A DNA stretch of 64,000 nt from Exiguobacterium sp. 9-2 (lineage in GTDB: Bacteria > Bacillota > Bacilli > Exiguobacteriales > Exiguobacteriaceae): assembly GCF_036287235.1 (NCBI RefSeq), contig NZ_CP142850.1:894001-958000 (forward strand), written 5' to 3'. A program made the translations under genes and the position numbers. A model generated the notes under the pieces. That model saw nothing but the letters and a program-made list of their open reading frames with translations. It was not told the origin of the DNA and ran no database searches. Below, piece after piece: positions 9,640 through 18,046 of the stretch (positions within the stretch are counted from its first letter, which is position 1; the number at the start of each line of letters is the position of its first letter).

Positions 9640-9673
9640 AAAAAGCTGTAGCAAAAAAGTGCTACAGCTTTTT
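9640..9673 (+). terminator. Terminator after GNAT gene
   Basis: Perfect AAAAAGCTGTAGC/GCTACAGCTTTTT stem with an 8-base A-rich loop; symmetric enough to work both ways. Confidence 0.9.
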
Positions 9674-9779
9674 CGCGTAGTGGATGTAGGATATCAGTAC
9701 CGACAAAGAATGAATATTTGTTATCATGAAAACAAAGCGGATAGCACGTTGTAGTCCGATTGAAAGGGAGCGAATGAAC

Positions 9780-10817
9780 ATGAAAGAAGTCATACGTACG
9801 ATTGAAGAGCTGGTCTCGATTCCAAGTCCGACAGGTTCGACGAAAGAAGCGATTACATACGTAGAAAAGCGATTGATGGCAGAAGGCATCACGTATCGAA
9901 AACTCGAGAAAGGAGCCATCTTAGCGACTTTGCCTGGTGCTTCAACTCGCACGCGGTTACTGACGGCACACGTCGATACATTAGGGGCAATGGTAAAAGA
10001 GATTTTACCAACGGGACGACTCAGTTTATCACAATTAGGGGGCTATGCTTGGACAGCGATCGAAGGAGAGAACTGTCTCGTGCATAAGATGGACGGTCAA
10101 ACAATTTCCGGTACGATTGTTTTCCATCATTCGAGTGTCCATACGTCACGCGAGACGAACAAAACGGAACGGTCCGCTGATAATATTGAAGTCCGACTTG
10201 ATATTCGTTCGACGACAGCCGAAGAGACGCGCGTCGCGGGAATTGAAGTAGGAGACGTCGTGACGTTTGATCCGCGTTTCCTCTATACGGAAACTGGGTT
10301 TGTGAAATCGCGCCATCTCGATGATAAAGCATCGGTTGCTTTGTTGCTTGAATTGATTAAAGAATGGAAAACCATCGACCTGCCACACACGGTCCAGATC
10401 CTGATTTCAAATTACGAAGAGGTTGGGTTCGGTGGAAATGCTGGATTCACGGAAGAAGTCGCAGAATATATCGCGGTCGACATGGGTGCGTTAGGAGATG
10501 GTCAGCACTCTGACGAATTCACGGTCTCAATTTGTGCAAAAGATGGTTCCGGTCCGTATGACTTAGCGTTACGTCATCAGCTAACACGTCTAGCACAACG
10601 CAATAGTATCCCATATAAAGTTGATATTTATCCGTTCTATAGCTCGGACGCTTCGGCAGCAGTGCGTGCGGGACATGATGTTCGACACGGACTATTTGGT
10701 CCGGGGATTGAATCGAGCCATTCTTACGAACGAACACATGAGACGTCATTACAAGCGACCTATGATTTGCTACATGCGTATGTAAAGGAGCCGATGGTCG
10801 ATGAAGACACTGTATGA
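9780..10817 (+). CDS. M42 family metallopeptidase / aminopeptidase
   Basis: Cytosolic di-metal peptidase of the M42 (glutamyl aminopeptidase/FrvX) family, 345 aa. Visible metal-site residues: AHVDTLG (His, Asp), HLDDKAS (bridging Asp), NYEEVGFGG (catalytic Glu-Glu), AVDMGA (Asp), and a terminal SHSYERTHE (His). The ATG at 9780 is preferred because GGGAG lies 9 bases upstream; the ATG at 9774 would leave only 3. It overlaps yqgQ by 17 bases, so the two are coupled. Natural substrate unknown. Confidence 0.9.
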   Translation: MKEVIRTIEELVSIPSPTGSTKEAITYVEKRLMAEGITYRKLEKGAILATLPGASTRTRLLTAHVDTLGAMVKEILPTGRLSLSQLGGYAWTAIEGENCLVHKMDGQTISGTIVFHHSSVHTSRETNKTERSADNIEVRLDIRSTTAEETRVAGIEVGDVVTFDPRFLYTETGFVKSRHLDDKASVALLLELIKEWKTIDLPHTVQILISNYEEVGFGGNAGFTEEVAEYIAVDMGALGDGQHSDEFTVSICAKDGSGPYDLALRHQLTRLAQRNSIPYKVDIYPFYSSDASAAVRAGHDVRHGLFGPGIESSHSYERTHETSLQATYDLLHAYVKEPMVDEDTV

Positions 10818-11004
10818 TGTACAACAGTTACTTAAGACGTATGGAACATTCATCTATCTAGGAGATCGAGCATCAGATATTGCGATGATGATGCTCGAAC
10901 TTGATGAATTGCAAGAAGCAGGCGTTTTGGAGCAACGTCAGTATGATTCAGCAAAACTCATCTTACGACATGAATTAAAACGTTCACAATCCGATAATGT
11001 TTAA
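10801..11004 (+). CDS. yqgQ: YqgQ family protein (DUF910)
   Basis: 67-residue soluble helical protein (MKTLYDVQQLLKTYGTFIY..., YDSAKLILRHELKR) matching YqgQ of Bacillus, a small three-helix bundle proposed to bind single-stranded nucleic acid. It sits immediately upstream of glucokinase, as in B. subtilis. Here it starts inside the end of the M42 peptidase gene. Function is unproven. Confidence 0.9.
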   Translation: MKTLYDVQQLLKTYGTFIYLGDRASDIAMMMLELDELQEAGVLEQRQYDSAKLILRHELKRSQSDNV

Positions 11005-11006
11005 GG

Positions 11007-11047
11007 TTGCGCAACCCTTTGCGCAATACGAGTGTGTCCGTTAAAAT
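11007..11047 (+). promoter_or_regulatory. glcK promoter with two TTGCGCAA palindromes
   Basis: Two identical 8-base palindromes TTGCGCAA occur at 11007-11014 (within the larger GGTTGCGCAACC at 11005-11016) and 11019-11026, 12 bases apart. The second supplies a -35 (TTGCGC, 11019-11024), followed after 17 bases by TAAAAT (11042-11047). This looks like a promoter whose -35 is covered by a dimeric repressor site. The regulator is not identifiable from sequence. Confidence 0.55.
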
Positions 11048-11087
11048 GAACAAGTAGACATTATATGAGCATAGGGGAGACAGAGCA

Positions 11088-12038
11088 ATGAAATGGTTAC
11101 TCGGCATTGATATCGGTGGAACGACAGTGAAGATGGCAATTTTGGATTTGCAAGGCATCATCGTAGAAAAATGGGAAATTGAGACGGTGATCCTGAATGA
11201 TGGTGCACAAATTCCAGGAGATATTGCAAAATCATTTTTTGAGAAGTGTCAAGAAAGCAACAAACGACCAGAGGATTTTGTCGGAGCAGGTATTGGTGCG
11301 CCAGGATTCATCGACTTTAATACGGGTGTCGTTGAAAAGGCAGTCAACATCGGGTGGCATAATTTTGAACTCGTTGGTGAATTCGAACGGTTGACAGGTT
11401 TACCGGCAGTACTTGAAAATGATGCGAACGCAGCAGCGATCGGTGAGATGTGGAAAGGTGCCGGTAGTGGCGCAACAGAATTACTCGCGGTCACACTTGG
11501 TACGGGTGTCGGTGGTGGTCTGATCACGAACGGACAAATCGTTCACGGTACGGTCGGAATGGCAGGAGAAATCGGTCATATCACGATGTTGCCTGAAGGT
11601 GGCGTCATGTGTGGATGTGGACGTAAAGGATGCCTTGAGACGATTGCTTCAGCAACGGGTATCGCCCGTCTTGGTCTTGAGAAACGTAAAGGACAAGAAT
11701 CGCTACTGAATGACATTAAAGCAGTGACGGCGAAAGATGTATTTGAAGCGTATGAGAAAGGCGATCGTATCGCAACGGATGTTGTAGAGGAAGTGACGTT
11801 CCACCTCGGACTTGCGATTTCAAATCTAGCAAATAGTATCAATCCGGAAATCATCGTCATCGGTGGTGGTGTCTCGAAAGCAGGTGAAACACTGCTTGCA
11901 CCACTACGTCAGCAATTTGAACGGTTTGCGTTACCCCGTGTCTTTGGATCAACGACGTTCAAGATTGCTGAACTCGGAAACGATGCTGGAGTCATCGGGT
12001 GTGCATGGCTTGCTAAGCAAATGTTCTTGAAAAAATGA
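11088..12038 (+). CDS. glcK: ROK family glucokinase
   Basis: Phosphorylates glucose to glucose-6-phosphate, 316 aa, cytosolic. The N-terminal phosphate-binding DIGGTTVKMAI, catalytic ENDANAAA, the ROK signature around LGTGVGGG..G..G..GEIGH, and the zinc-binding CGCGRKGCLE are all present. Synteny with yqgQ-glcK of B. subtilis supports glucokinase over other ROK sugar kinases. It has its own likely promoter, so it can be expressed apart from the M42-yqgQ pair. Confidence 0.95.
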   Translation: MKWLLGIDIGGTTVKMAILDLQGIIVEKWEIETVILNDGAQIPGDIAKSFFEKCQESNKRPEDFVGAGIGAPGFIDFNTGVVEKAVNIGWHNFELVGEFERLTGLPAVLENDANAAAIGEMWKGAGSGATELLAVTLGTGVGGGLITNGQIVHGTVGMAGEIGHITMLPEGGVMCGCGRKGCLETIASATGIARLGLEKRKGQESLLNDIKAVTAKDVFEAYEKGDRIATDVVEEVTFHLGLAISNLANSINPEIIVIGGGVSKAGETLLAPLRQQFERFALPRVFGSTTFKIAELGNDAGVIGCAWLAKQMFLKK

Positions 12039-12056
12039 TAATATTCAATTTCAATG

Positions 12057-12085
12057 AAAGGTTCGCTCCGGCGAATCTTTTTTTT
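12057..12085 (+). terminator. Terminator after glcK
   Basis: AAAGGTTCGC-TCCG-GCGAATCTTT, ten pairs including one G-U, then a T run. Confidence 0.9.
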
Positions 12086-12137
12086 GTTTACAAACGTATA
12101 GTAATTGTGTGATTGTTAAGTATCTTCCGGATTCCGG

Positions 12138-12166
12138 TTGCATTTTTGTAAAACTAAGCGTAAAAT
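12138..12166 (+). promoter_or_regulatory. Possible ltaS promoter
   Basis: TTGCAT, 17 bases, TAAAAT about 90 bases before the ltaS start. The spacing is ideal but the -35 is weak. The remaining intergenic sequence (12086-12254) shows no other recognisable element. Confidence 0.4.
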
Positions 12167-12254
12167 TTTCACGTGATATGGGTATATGTACATTATGATG
12201 TAAGTTGTGTGAACTGAAAGCAGAAAGCACATGTAAATTAGGAGGCAGGTTTTT

Positions 12255-14180
12255 ATGCAGCAAGACGCAAACATCTGGTCGCGAATGCGCCTAAAGATGG
12301 GTCAAGGCGTTCGCAGTACTTATAAAGAGCATAAGCTTTTTTGGATTGCGACCTTATTGATTTGGTTAAAAACGTATTTAGCGTATACACTTTTCTTCAA
12401 CGTTCCCGTAACGAATTCCGCGCAAGCATTCATTCTACTAATTAATCCAATTAGTTCAGCGCTCTTCATGTTTGGATTTAGCTTCTTCTTCCGAGGAAAT
12501 GTCCAAAAATGGTTCATCTACGGTACACTGTTCGTCGCAACCATCATTTTATATGCGGACATCATTTTTTTCCGCTTCTTTAATGATTACTTGACGTTGC
12601 CAGTATTGTTCCAAACTTCGAATGCAGAGACGGTTTCCGCTTCACTCGCATCGCTTTTAAGTTGGGCTGATTTACTGATCGTCGGCGATTTGATCATCTT
12701 ACCATTTTTCTTACGGAAAATGGATATGTCCAAAAACGTCGCGTCACGTGGGCGCGCAATTCTTGCATTCGTCGCAGCAGTCGTCGTCTTCCTTGGAAAC
12801 TTGACGCTTGCTGAGACAGAACGTCCAGAATTATTGACACGTGCCTTTGACCGGGAATTACTCGTTAAGAACATCGGAACATTTAACTTCCATATGTATG
12901 ACGCACTCATCCAGTCGAAGACATCTGCGCAAAAAGCACTTGCGGATAGCTCTGAGTTATCAGAAGTCCAAAACTTCATCGATTCGAAGCATGCTGCAGC
13001 CAATCCGGCGATGTTCGGCAAGTATAAAGGTAAGAACGTCATCGTCATCTCGTTTGAGTCAGCTCAATCATTTGCCGTTGGTTTAAAAGCACCAAACGGT
13101 CAAGAAATTACACCGAACTTGAATAAATTGATCAAGGAATCCCATTCATGGGATAACTTCTATCACAACACAGGACAAGGGAAAACGTCAGATGCTGAGT
13201 TCATTCTTGAGAATTCGATCTATCCACTTGGTCGTGGATCTGCATTCTTTACGAACGGAGAGAACGAATTCCGTGCAACACCTGAGATGTTGAAAGAAGA
13301 TGGCTATTACTCAGCTGTTTTCCATGCGAATAACAAGTCATTCTGGAACCGGGACATCGTCTACAACAGTTTCGGCGTAGATCGTTTCTTCTCGGAGACG
13401 GATTATGATTTAGGGGATCCAGCAGATTTGACGGAGTGGGGCTTACTCGATGACAAGTTCTTTGAACAGTCACTTCCGATGTTAAAAGATTTACCACGTC
13501 CGTTTTATTCGAAATTCATTACGTTAACGAACCACTATCCATTTGAGATGCCAAAACCAGAAGATGAACTCGTACCACCGCTTGAAACGAGTTCTACGAC
13601 ACTGAACCACTACGTTCAGGCGCTAGCGTATCAAGATATGGCACTCGGTAAGTTCATCGAAGGTCTAAAAAAAGATGGTACGTGGGATGATACGATCTTC
13701 ATGGTATACGGTGACCATTACGGTATTTCAACAAACCATAATGCTGCAATGGCAGAACTCATGAACAAAGATGAGTTGACTCCGTATGATGTTGCGCAAC
13801 TGCAACGTGTACCGTTCGTCATTCATTTACCGGGTCAAACGAAAGGTGTCAAACACGAAAATGTTGCGAGTCAAATCGATATTAAACCAACATTGCTTCA
13901 CCTGTTAGGTCATGATTTCAAGAATGAGATCTTGTTCGGTACCGATCTCTTCTCAAAACAACATAAAGACTATGCGTTGTTCCGTGACGGTTCTGTCGTA
14001 ACAGATAAGACGGTCTACACGCAAGAAACATGTTATGACCGTAAGACAGGAGAAGAAGTGAAGGACGGGGAACAAGCGGAAATGTGTAAACAATCTACGA
14101 AACAATCTGAGAAAGAATTAGGACTCTCAGATAAAGTCATCTATGGCGACTTGCTACGTTTCCTTCAAACTTCAAAATAA
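12255..14180 (+). CDS. ltaS: Lipoteichoic acid synthase family (LtaS/YqgS)
   Basis: 641 aa polytopic enzyme that polymerises glycerol phosphate from phosphatidylglycerol onto the lipid anchor of lipoteichoic acid. Five hydrophobic segments lie in residues about 28-185, then an extracellular sulfatase-fold domain. Catalytic Thr311 is in GQGKTSDAEF; metal ligands include Glu268 (VISFES) and Asp/His of GDHYG. QKALA-DS near residue 230 is a plausible signal-peptidase release site between the two parts, as known for LtaS. The location between glcK and yqgW matches B. subtilis yqgS. Which paralog is the main LTA synthase cannot be told. Confidence 0.92.
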   Translation: MQQDANIWSRMRLKMGQGVRSTYKEHKLFWIATLLIWLKTYLAYTLFFNVPVTNSAQAFILLINPISSALFMFGFSFFFRGNVQKWFIYGTLFVATIILYADIIFFRFFNDYLTLPVLFQTSNAETVSASLASLLSWADLLIVGDLIILPFFLRKMDMSKNVASRGRAILAFVAAVVVFLGNLTLAETERPELLTRAFDRELLVKNIGTFNFHMYDALIQSKTSAQKALADSSELSEVQNFIDSKHAAANPAMFGKYKGKNVIVISFESAQSFAVGLKAPNGQEITPNLNKLIKESHSWDNFYHNTGQGKTSDAEFILENSIYPLGRGSAFFTNGENEFRATPEMLKEDGYYSAVFHANNKSFWNRDIVYNSFGVDRFFSETDYDLGDPADLTEWGLLDDKFFEQSLPMLKDLPRPFYSKFITLTNHYPFEMPKPEDELVPPLETSSTTLNHYVQALAYQDMALGKFIEGLKKDGTWDDTIFMVYGDHYGISTNHNAAMAELMNKDELTPYDVAQLQRVPFVIHLPGQTKGVKHENVASQIDIKPTLLHLLGHDFKNEILFGTDLFSKQHKDYALFRDGSVVTDKTVYTQETCYDRKTGEEVKDGEQAEMCKQSTKQSEKELGLSDKVIYGDLLRFLQTSK

Positions 14181-14194
14181 GTAAGATAATACTG

Positions 14195-14230
14195 AGAGTA
14201 GGTCTACGTTCTAGTAGGTCTACTCTTTTT
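14195..14230 (+). terminator. Terminator after ltaS
   Basis: AGAGTAG plus CTAC paired with GTAG plus CTACTCT (GT/GT internal mismatch), followed by T5. Confidence 0.85.
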
Positions 14231-14241
14231 ATAAAATAACA

Positions 14242-14274
14242 AAAAAGAGAGATGCTCGAGGCACCTCTCTTTTT
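14242..14274 (-). terminator. Terminator of the DUF2759 gene
   Basis: AAAAAGAGAG...CTCTCTTTTT stem with inner TGC/GCA pairing. It lies just past the stop of the minus-strand DUF2759 gene and is symmetric enough to back up the ltaS terminator. Confidence 0.8.
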
Positions 14275-14286
14275 AGCGTACTCTGA

Positions 14287-14487
14287 TTACGATGGAATAC
14301 CGCCGTAAATCAATGTCGCAATCCCAAACCAGCCGAATAAGACGACAGTTAGGGCTGCGAATACGAGTGGAAACATTTGGCGTTTCTTAAGTGAACGAAC
14401 GACGGCCCAAACACCGACGAGTGCGACGAAGAAGAAAAGCCAACCGATTGGTTGATCCAAATGCATGACGTACTCCCCCTTAAACAA
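14287..14487 (-). CDS. yqgW: DUF2759 family small membrane protein (YqgW-like)
   Basis: 66 aa with two membrane helices (about residues 14-32 and 38-60) joined by a basic loop (SLKKRQ). Matches the Bacillus YqgW/DUF2759 pattern and has the same place between yqgS-like ltaS and yqgX. The predicted first residues MFKGEYVM contain an internal Met8 that could be the true start (14466): its spacing from the purine-rich AAGGGGGAGTA is ideal, whereas the first ATG overlaps that site. Function unknown. Confidence 0.8.
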   Translation of the reverse strand: MFKGEYVMHLDQPIGWLFFFVALVGVWAVVRSLKKRQMFPLVFAALTVVLFGWFGIATLIYGGIPS

Positions 14488-14634
14488 TCACGTTATGAAT
14501 TTCACGAAGATTTCACTTAAATCTCACTTTTTAGTTTATCCGACTCTCGGGATAAAGTCGAGAGGGCGTTGCAGGAACTTTCGACAATTTCGTGTATAGT
14601 AGGGGAAGAGTCTATTGAAAAGGGGTTTTATAGA

Positions 14635-15252
14635 ATGGAAATCGTCATGATCACTTCCGGTATGGCATCTGAGAATGGCTACTTGTTATTTAAGGACAAG
14701 GAGTGTCTCGTCATTGATCCAGGAACAGAAGATATGCGTTTTTTCGATGAAATTGAAAGTCGAGGAGCAACCTTAAAAGGAATCCTTTTGACCCATGCTC
14801 ACTTTGACCACATTGGTGGTGTAGATATGTTACGACGCTTCACGAAAGCTCCTGTCTACGTTCATGCGGAAGAGGCAGGCTGGCTTGGTAATCCAGAATG
14901 GAATGGTTCGGCAAAATTCGGCATGCCGCCGATGCGCATGAAGCCAGCCGATCATCTGTTACAACCAGGACAATTGGCAATCGGTAACTTTTCAATGCAT
15001 GTACTTGAGACGCCAGGGCACTCACCAGGAAGTGTGACGTTCTATTTCAAGGGAGAACGAATCGCATTCGGTGGGGATCTCCTATTCCAACAAGGCGTCG
15101 GGCGAACGGATCTTTATGGTGGGAATCAAGACGTATTGATGCGTTCGCTCGATCGACTCATTGCGGAACTACCAGCAGACACGACAGTCTATCCGGGTCA
15201 CGGTCCAAATACGACGATCCGACAAGAGATGAAAACCAATCCGTTTCTATAA
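14635..15252 (+). CDS. yqgX: MBL-fold metallo-hydrolase (YqgX, glyoxalase II-like)
   Basis: 205 aa metallo-beta-lactamase-fold hydrolase. THAHFDHIGG (near residues 57-66) gives the metal-binding HxHxDH; LETPGHSPGS, FGGDLLFQ and YPGHGP supply the remaining His/Asp ligands, with both zinc sites complete. B. subtilis YqgX is a hydroxyacylglutathione hydrolase-like protein thought to act on S-lactoyl bacillithiol. The start at 14635 is set by AAAAGGGG 8 bases upstream; an in-frame extension to 14569 lacks such a site. Confidence 0.9.
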   Translation: MEIVMITSGMASENGYLLFKDKECLVIDPGTEDMRFFDEIESRGATLKGILLTHAHFDHIGGVDMLRRFTKAPVYVHAEEAGWLGNPEWNGSAKFGMPPMRMKPADHLLQPGQLAIGNFSMHVLETPGHSPGSVTFYFKGERIAFGGDLLFQQGVGRTDLYGGNQDVLMRSLDRLIAELPADTTVYPGHGPNTTIRQEMKTNPFL

Positions 15253-15254
15253 GC

Positions 15255-15292
15255 AAAAAAACTCGCCATCCAAGAGGATGACGAGTTTTTTT
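15255..15292. terminator. Shared bidirectional terminator, yqgX and yqgY
   Basis: AAAAAACTCG...CGAGTTTTTTT with CATCC/GGATG inner pairing, placed between two convergent genes with A and T runs on either side. Confidence 0.92.
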
Positions 15293-15294
15293 CA

Positions 15295-15558
15295 TTACAT
15301 CTGGAAGTTCGACCAGTACGTAAAGACGATGAAAAATACAGTTAAGTAAGCTCCAAAGATATAGACATACGTTTTTTCAGTTAAACGCAAGTAACCAAGC
15401 GCTGCAAAAAAGACAGTTTGTGCCAAGAAGACGAAGCCCATGACTAAAAATGAATCCGTATGCTCACTTGAGCTTGCATCGCCACCCAATGCGCCGATAA
15501 ATGCCATGACTGCGATGATACCAGTCCAGAAACCGAGTACGCGGTACATTCTCCCCAT
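15295..15558 (-). CDS. yqgY: DUF2626 family membrane protein (YqgY-like)
   Basis: 87 aa, three hydrophobic segments, beginning MGRMYRVLGFWTGIIAVMAFIG and closely resembling Bacillus YqgY (DUF2626). AGGGGG precedes the first ATG by 8 bases. It lies between yqgX and mgsR as in B. subtilis. No function is known. Confidence 0.85.
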   Translation of the reverse strand: MGRMYRVLGFWTGIIAVMAFIGALGGDASSSEHTDSFLVMGFVFLAQTVFFAALGYLRLTEKTYVYIFGAYLTVFFIVFTYWSNFQM

Positions 15559-15690
15559 TCCTATAACCCCCTAAATCCGACAGATAGTCAATATACGTAC
15601 TTATTTTACCAAGCAAACAATCATTCGTCTATCCTGTTCTAGTGATTGTTAAGGAATAACTGTGAACAAAAGATGAAGTTTCAAAAAAAG

Positions 15691-15742
15691 TTGTACAATA
15701 GTTGTACAAAAGGTGTACAAAGTCAAAATGTCGTGCTATAGT
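15691..15742 (+). promoter_or_regulatory. mgsR promoter with triple 11-bp repeat
   Basis: Three direct repeats, TTGTACAA at 15691 and 15702 and GTGTACAA at 15713, spaced exactly 11 bases (one helical turn). The third overlaps a -35 (TGTACA 15714-15719), followed after 17 bases by an extended -10, TGC-TATAGT (15734-15742). The same-face repetition suggests cooperative binding by a regulator that controls mgsR. Confidence 0.6.
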
Positions 15743-15781
15743 AACTGTAATGAAACCCACACTTTGAGAGGAGGAGCAAAA

Positions 15782-16168
15782 ATGGCGAATGAGTTAGTCT
15801 TTTTCACATATCCAAGTTGTACATCATGTCGTAAAACGAAATCATGGTTAAAAGAGGAACATGTTGATGTAGAGGAACGTCATCTGTTCAGAAATGCTCC
15901 AACAGTTGATGAACTCATGGAACTGTTAAAATTATCGACAGACGGGATTGAAAGTTTGCTCGCAACACGCAGTCAAGCCTTCAAAGATCTCGGCATTGAT
16001 ATTGAAGACATGAAACTCAGTGAGTTATTACGCCTCATGAGTGACAACCCGAAGTTGTTACGCCGTCCAATCATTACTGATGGAAAACAACTCGTTATCG
16101 GGTATGATAAACCGGGTCTTGAGACATTAGCGAAGCGTAAACATCGGACAATTGCACACGTATCATAA
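15782..16168 (+). CDS. mgsR: Spx/ArsC-family regulator MgsR
   Basis: 128 aa thioredoxin-fold regulator of the Spx/MgsR group, with redox CTSC near residues 13-16 and RRPIITDGKQLVIGYD in the C-terminal half. Family members bind the alpha subunit of RNA polymerase to change promoter choice under stress. It has both cysteines of CxxC and matches MgsR (YqgZ) in size and location after yqgY. Spx itself usually sits elsewhere, near mecA. The start follows GAGAGGAGGAGC. Confidence 0.87.
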   Translation: MANELVFFTYPSCTSCRKTKSWLKEEHVDVEERHLFRNAPTVDELMELLKLSTDGIESLLATRSQAFKDLGIDIEDMKLSELLRLMSDNPKLLRRPIITDGKQLVIGYDKPGLETLAKRKHRTIAHVS

Positions 16169-16198
16169 AGAAGCCGGTTTGGTCGGCTTCTTTTTTTT
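16168..16198 (+). terminator. Terminator after mgsR
   Basis: AAGAAGCCG/CGGCTTCTT stem beginning at the last base of the mgsR stop codon, followed by T8; strong. Confidence 0.93.
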
Positions 16199-16230
16199 GT
16201 GTATTGTTTGCTGTAGGGAGGTGAGTAGAA

Positions 16231-17073
16231 ATGAAGGAATGGACGACACAACTCATGGAACGATTCGAAGCACTCGGTGCAACAGATGTTCATTTCGTTC
16301 CGAACGAGACTCGCGTCCGAATCGTTTGTCGAACGAGCGATGGGCTGTGTGAACAAGATGACGTAGAACTGACACGTTACCGGACGCTTGTCAGCCATAT
16401 TCGCTATGAGGCGAACTTAAAGGAACAAAATGAACGAATTCCGCAAAGTGGCTTGTATCCACATGGGAAAAAGGGAATGCGTGTCTCGTTGTTACCGAGT
16501 CGACAAGGGGATGCGATGTCGTGGCGTTTTTATCGTTCGACAGTCTCTCGAGAAACGGCTTTACAAACGTTACATGATCAATTGGACTTCGCATGGTTAG
16601 CTGAACAACGACATGGGTGTATCGTCATTTCCGGATCGACAGGTGCAGGAAAGACGACGATGTTATATTCCTTGATGAGTGCAATGGAAGAAAAACGAAT
16701 CATCTCGATTGAAGATCCGGTGGAATGTACGGTACCAAACGTCTTACAACTGGAACTAAATGAAAAAGCAGGCTTCACTGCTACGCGATGTTTTGAGGAA
16801 ATACTGCGAGCGGATCCAGATTGGATTGCTTTTGGTGAGGTGCGGACAAGGGAGGCAGCACGTTTGACGATGAATGCTGCCCTTAGTGGTCACGTCGTGT
16901 TGTTTACGCTACACGCTGGAAGTATTGATGAAGCGCGATTACGATTGCGCAGTTTAGGTATCGAAGAGTCAGAGCTAGCTGTCTGTCAACGCATCATTCA
17001 TCTCGAGCGAAAAGGAGAGGATGTCCGCTGTACCGTCAGAAACTTACAAGCCGCGATCAAAGTCGGTTCTTAA
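16231..17073 (+). CDS. comGA: Competence pilus ATPase ComGA
   Basis: Traffic ATPase powering assembly of the competence pseudopilus, 280 aa. Walker A GSTGAGKT is at 135-142; Asp box IISIEDPVE, Walker B-like RADPDWIAFGEVR, and His box SGHVVLFTLHAGS are present. It is shorter than the B. subtilis protein (about 350 aa), mostly at the ends; the core is complete. First gene of comG, with a strong GGGAGGTGAG site. No ComK box was convincingly identified in the 60 bases upstream. Confidence 0.94.
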   Translation: MKEWTTQLMERFEALGATDVHFVPNETRVRIVCRTSDGLCEQDDVELTRYRTLVSHIRYEANLKEQNERIPQSGLYPHGKKGMRVSLLPSRQGDAMSWRFYRSTVSRETALQTLHDQLDFAWLAEQRHGCIVISGSTGAGKTTMLYSLMSAMEEKRIISIEDPVECTVPNVLQLELNEKAGFTATRCFEEILRADPDWIAFGEVRTREAARLTMNAALSGHVVLFTLHAGSIDEARLRLRSLGIEESELAVCQRIIHLERKGEDVRCTVRNLQAAIKVGS

Positions 17074-17087
17074 AACGATATCATCGC

Positions 17088-18029
17088 TTGTTATCAAAAG
17101 GAATTTCCGCGAAAGAGACGCTACTCATTTTAAAACGATTCGAGCGTCATCCGTTCTCGGAAGTGGTCGGAGAAATGGAGCAACGTCTTGAAAAAGGAGA
17201 CTCCTTTGCAGCATCCCTTGAACCGCTTGCGTTAACGAATACCTTAAAACGACTTCTTTTTGTTGGAGAAAGGACAGAGCGACCATTGCTTGTTCTTCGC
17301 CAAATCGTGAAACTGCTCGACCTCGAAACAGAAATGCGATCGAAGTTTTGGAAGATGATCCGATATCCGCTTGTTCTAGCGACCAGTCTATTCCTGCTGT
17401 TCTTCTTTTACGCCCTCTACGTATTTCCATCTCTCCTCGAGATGTCGGACCCGAAAACTCTCCCCTCATTTCTTCATCTTCTTCTTCACCCCTCTGCGAA
17501 ATATATGCTCGCAAGTATTCCCGTTATTTTGTTAACCTCCGGTTACCTCTTCTTTCGCTTCTTTCCATTAAACCGTATTTTACGACTGAAACCGTTACAG
17601 CGTTTGATTCGTCTCTACTACAGCTATTTATTCACGATCGAAGTAGGATCGTTTATCGATGCTGGCTTTTCGCTCGAAGAGACCTTTCGTCATCTAGAGC
17701 AAGGACAAGCGAATAAAAAAGGTCATTTGTACGCTCGTTTGCATGCTAAACAACAGGCGGGGGAACCACTTGCAGAAGCGCTTGGCGAAGATGAGATCAT
17801 CGAAGCCGAGACGATTGGAATAGTCCATTTAGCGCGAGAAAGTGGAGATCTTGGTCCGTTGTTGCTTGAACAAGCGACGCTCTTGCATGAGTCGATGGAA
17901 GAGGAGTTAGAGAAAAAGTTGTTATGGATCGAGCCGATTTTGTACGGGGGATTGACGATCATGACAGGAACGTTGTTTCTCATCTTATATTATCCGATTC
18001 AGCTAGCGATACAGCAGCTTCCATTTTAA
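17088..18029 (+). CDS. comGB: Competence pilus membrane protein ComGB
   Basis: Polytopic T2SF-domain protein that anchors the pseudopilus ATPase, 313 aa from the TTG used here. Three hydrophobic stretches (about 95-118, 145-163, 285-308), with cytoplasmic segments between. The true start is probably further up: the frame stays open into comGA, and the upstream residues (RFLKRYHRLLSKG) look like the usual ComGB N-terminus. A CTG at 17028 lies 7 bases after AGGAGAGG and would give 333 aa, overlapping comGA by 46 bases. Confidence 0.88.
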   Translation: MLSKGISAKETLLILKRFERHPFSEVVGEMEQRLEKGDSFAASLEPLALTNTLKRLLFVGERTERPLLVLRQIVKLLDLETEMRSKFWKMIRYPLVLATSLFLLFFFYALYVFPSLLEMSDPKTLPSFLHLLLHPSAKYMLASIPVILLTSGYLFFRFFPLNRILRLKPLQRLIRLYYSYLFTIEVGSFIDAGFSLEETFRHLEQGQANKKGHLYARLHAKQQAGEPLAEALGEDEIIEAETIGIVHLARESGDLGPLLLEQATLLHESMEEELEKKLLWIEPILYGGLTIMTGTLFLILYYPIQLAIQQLPF

Positions 18030-18046
18030 ACAGAGGAGACGATACG

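Noticed and set aside
14541-14570. CTCTCG/CGAGAG hairpin before yqgX as a riboswitch
   Set aside because: A single 6-bp stem with no conserved aptamer features or T run; too little to call.
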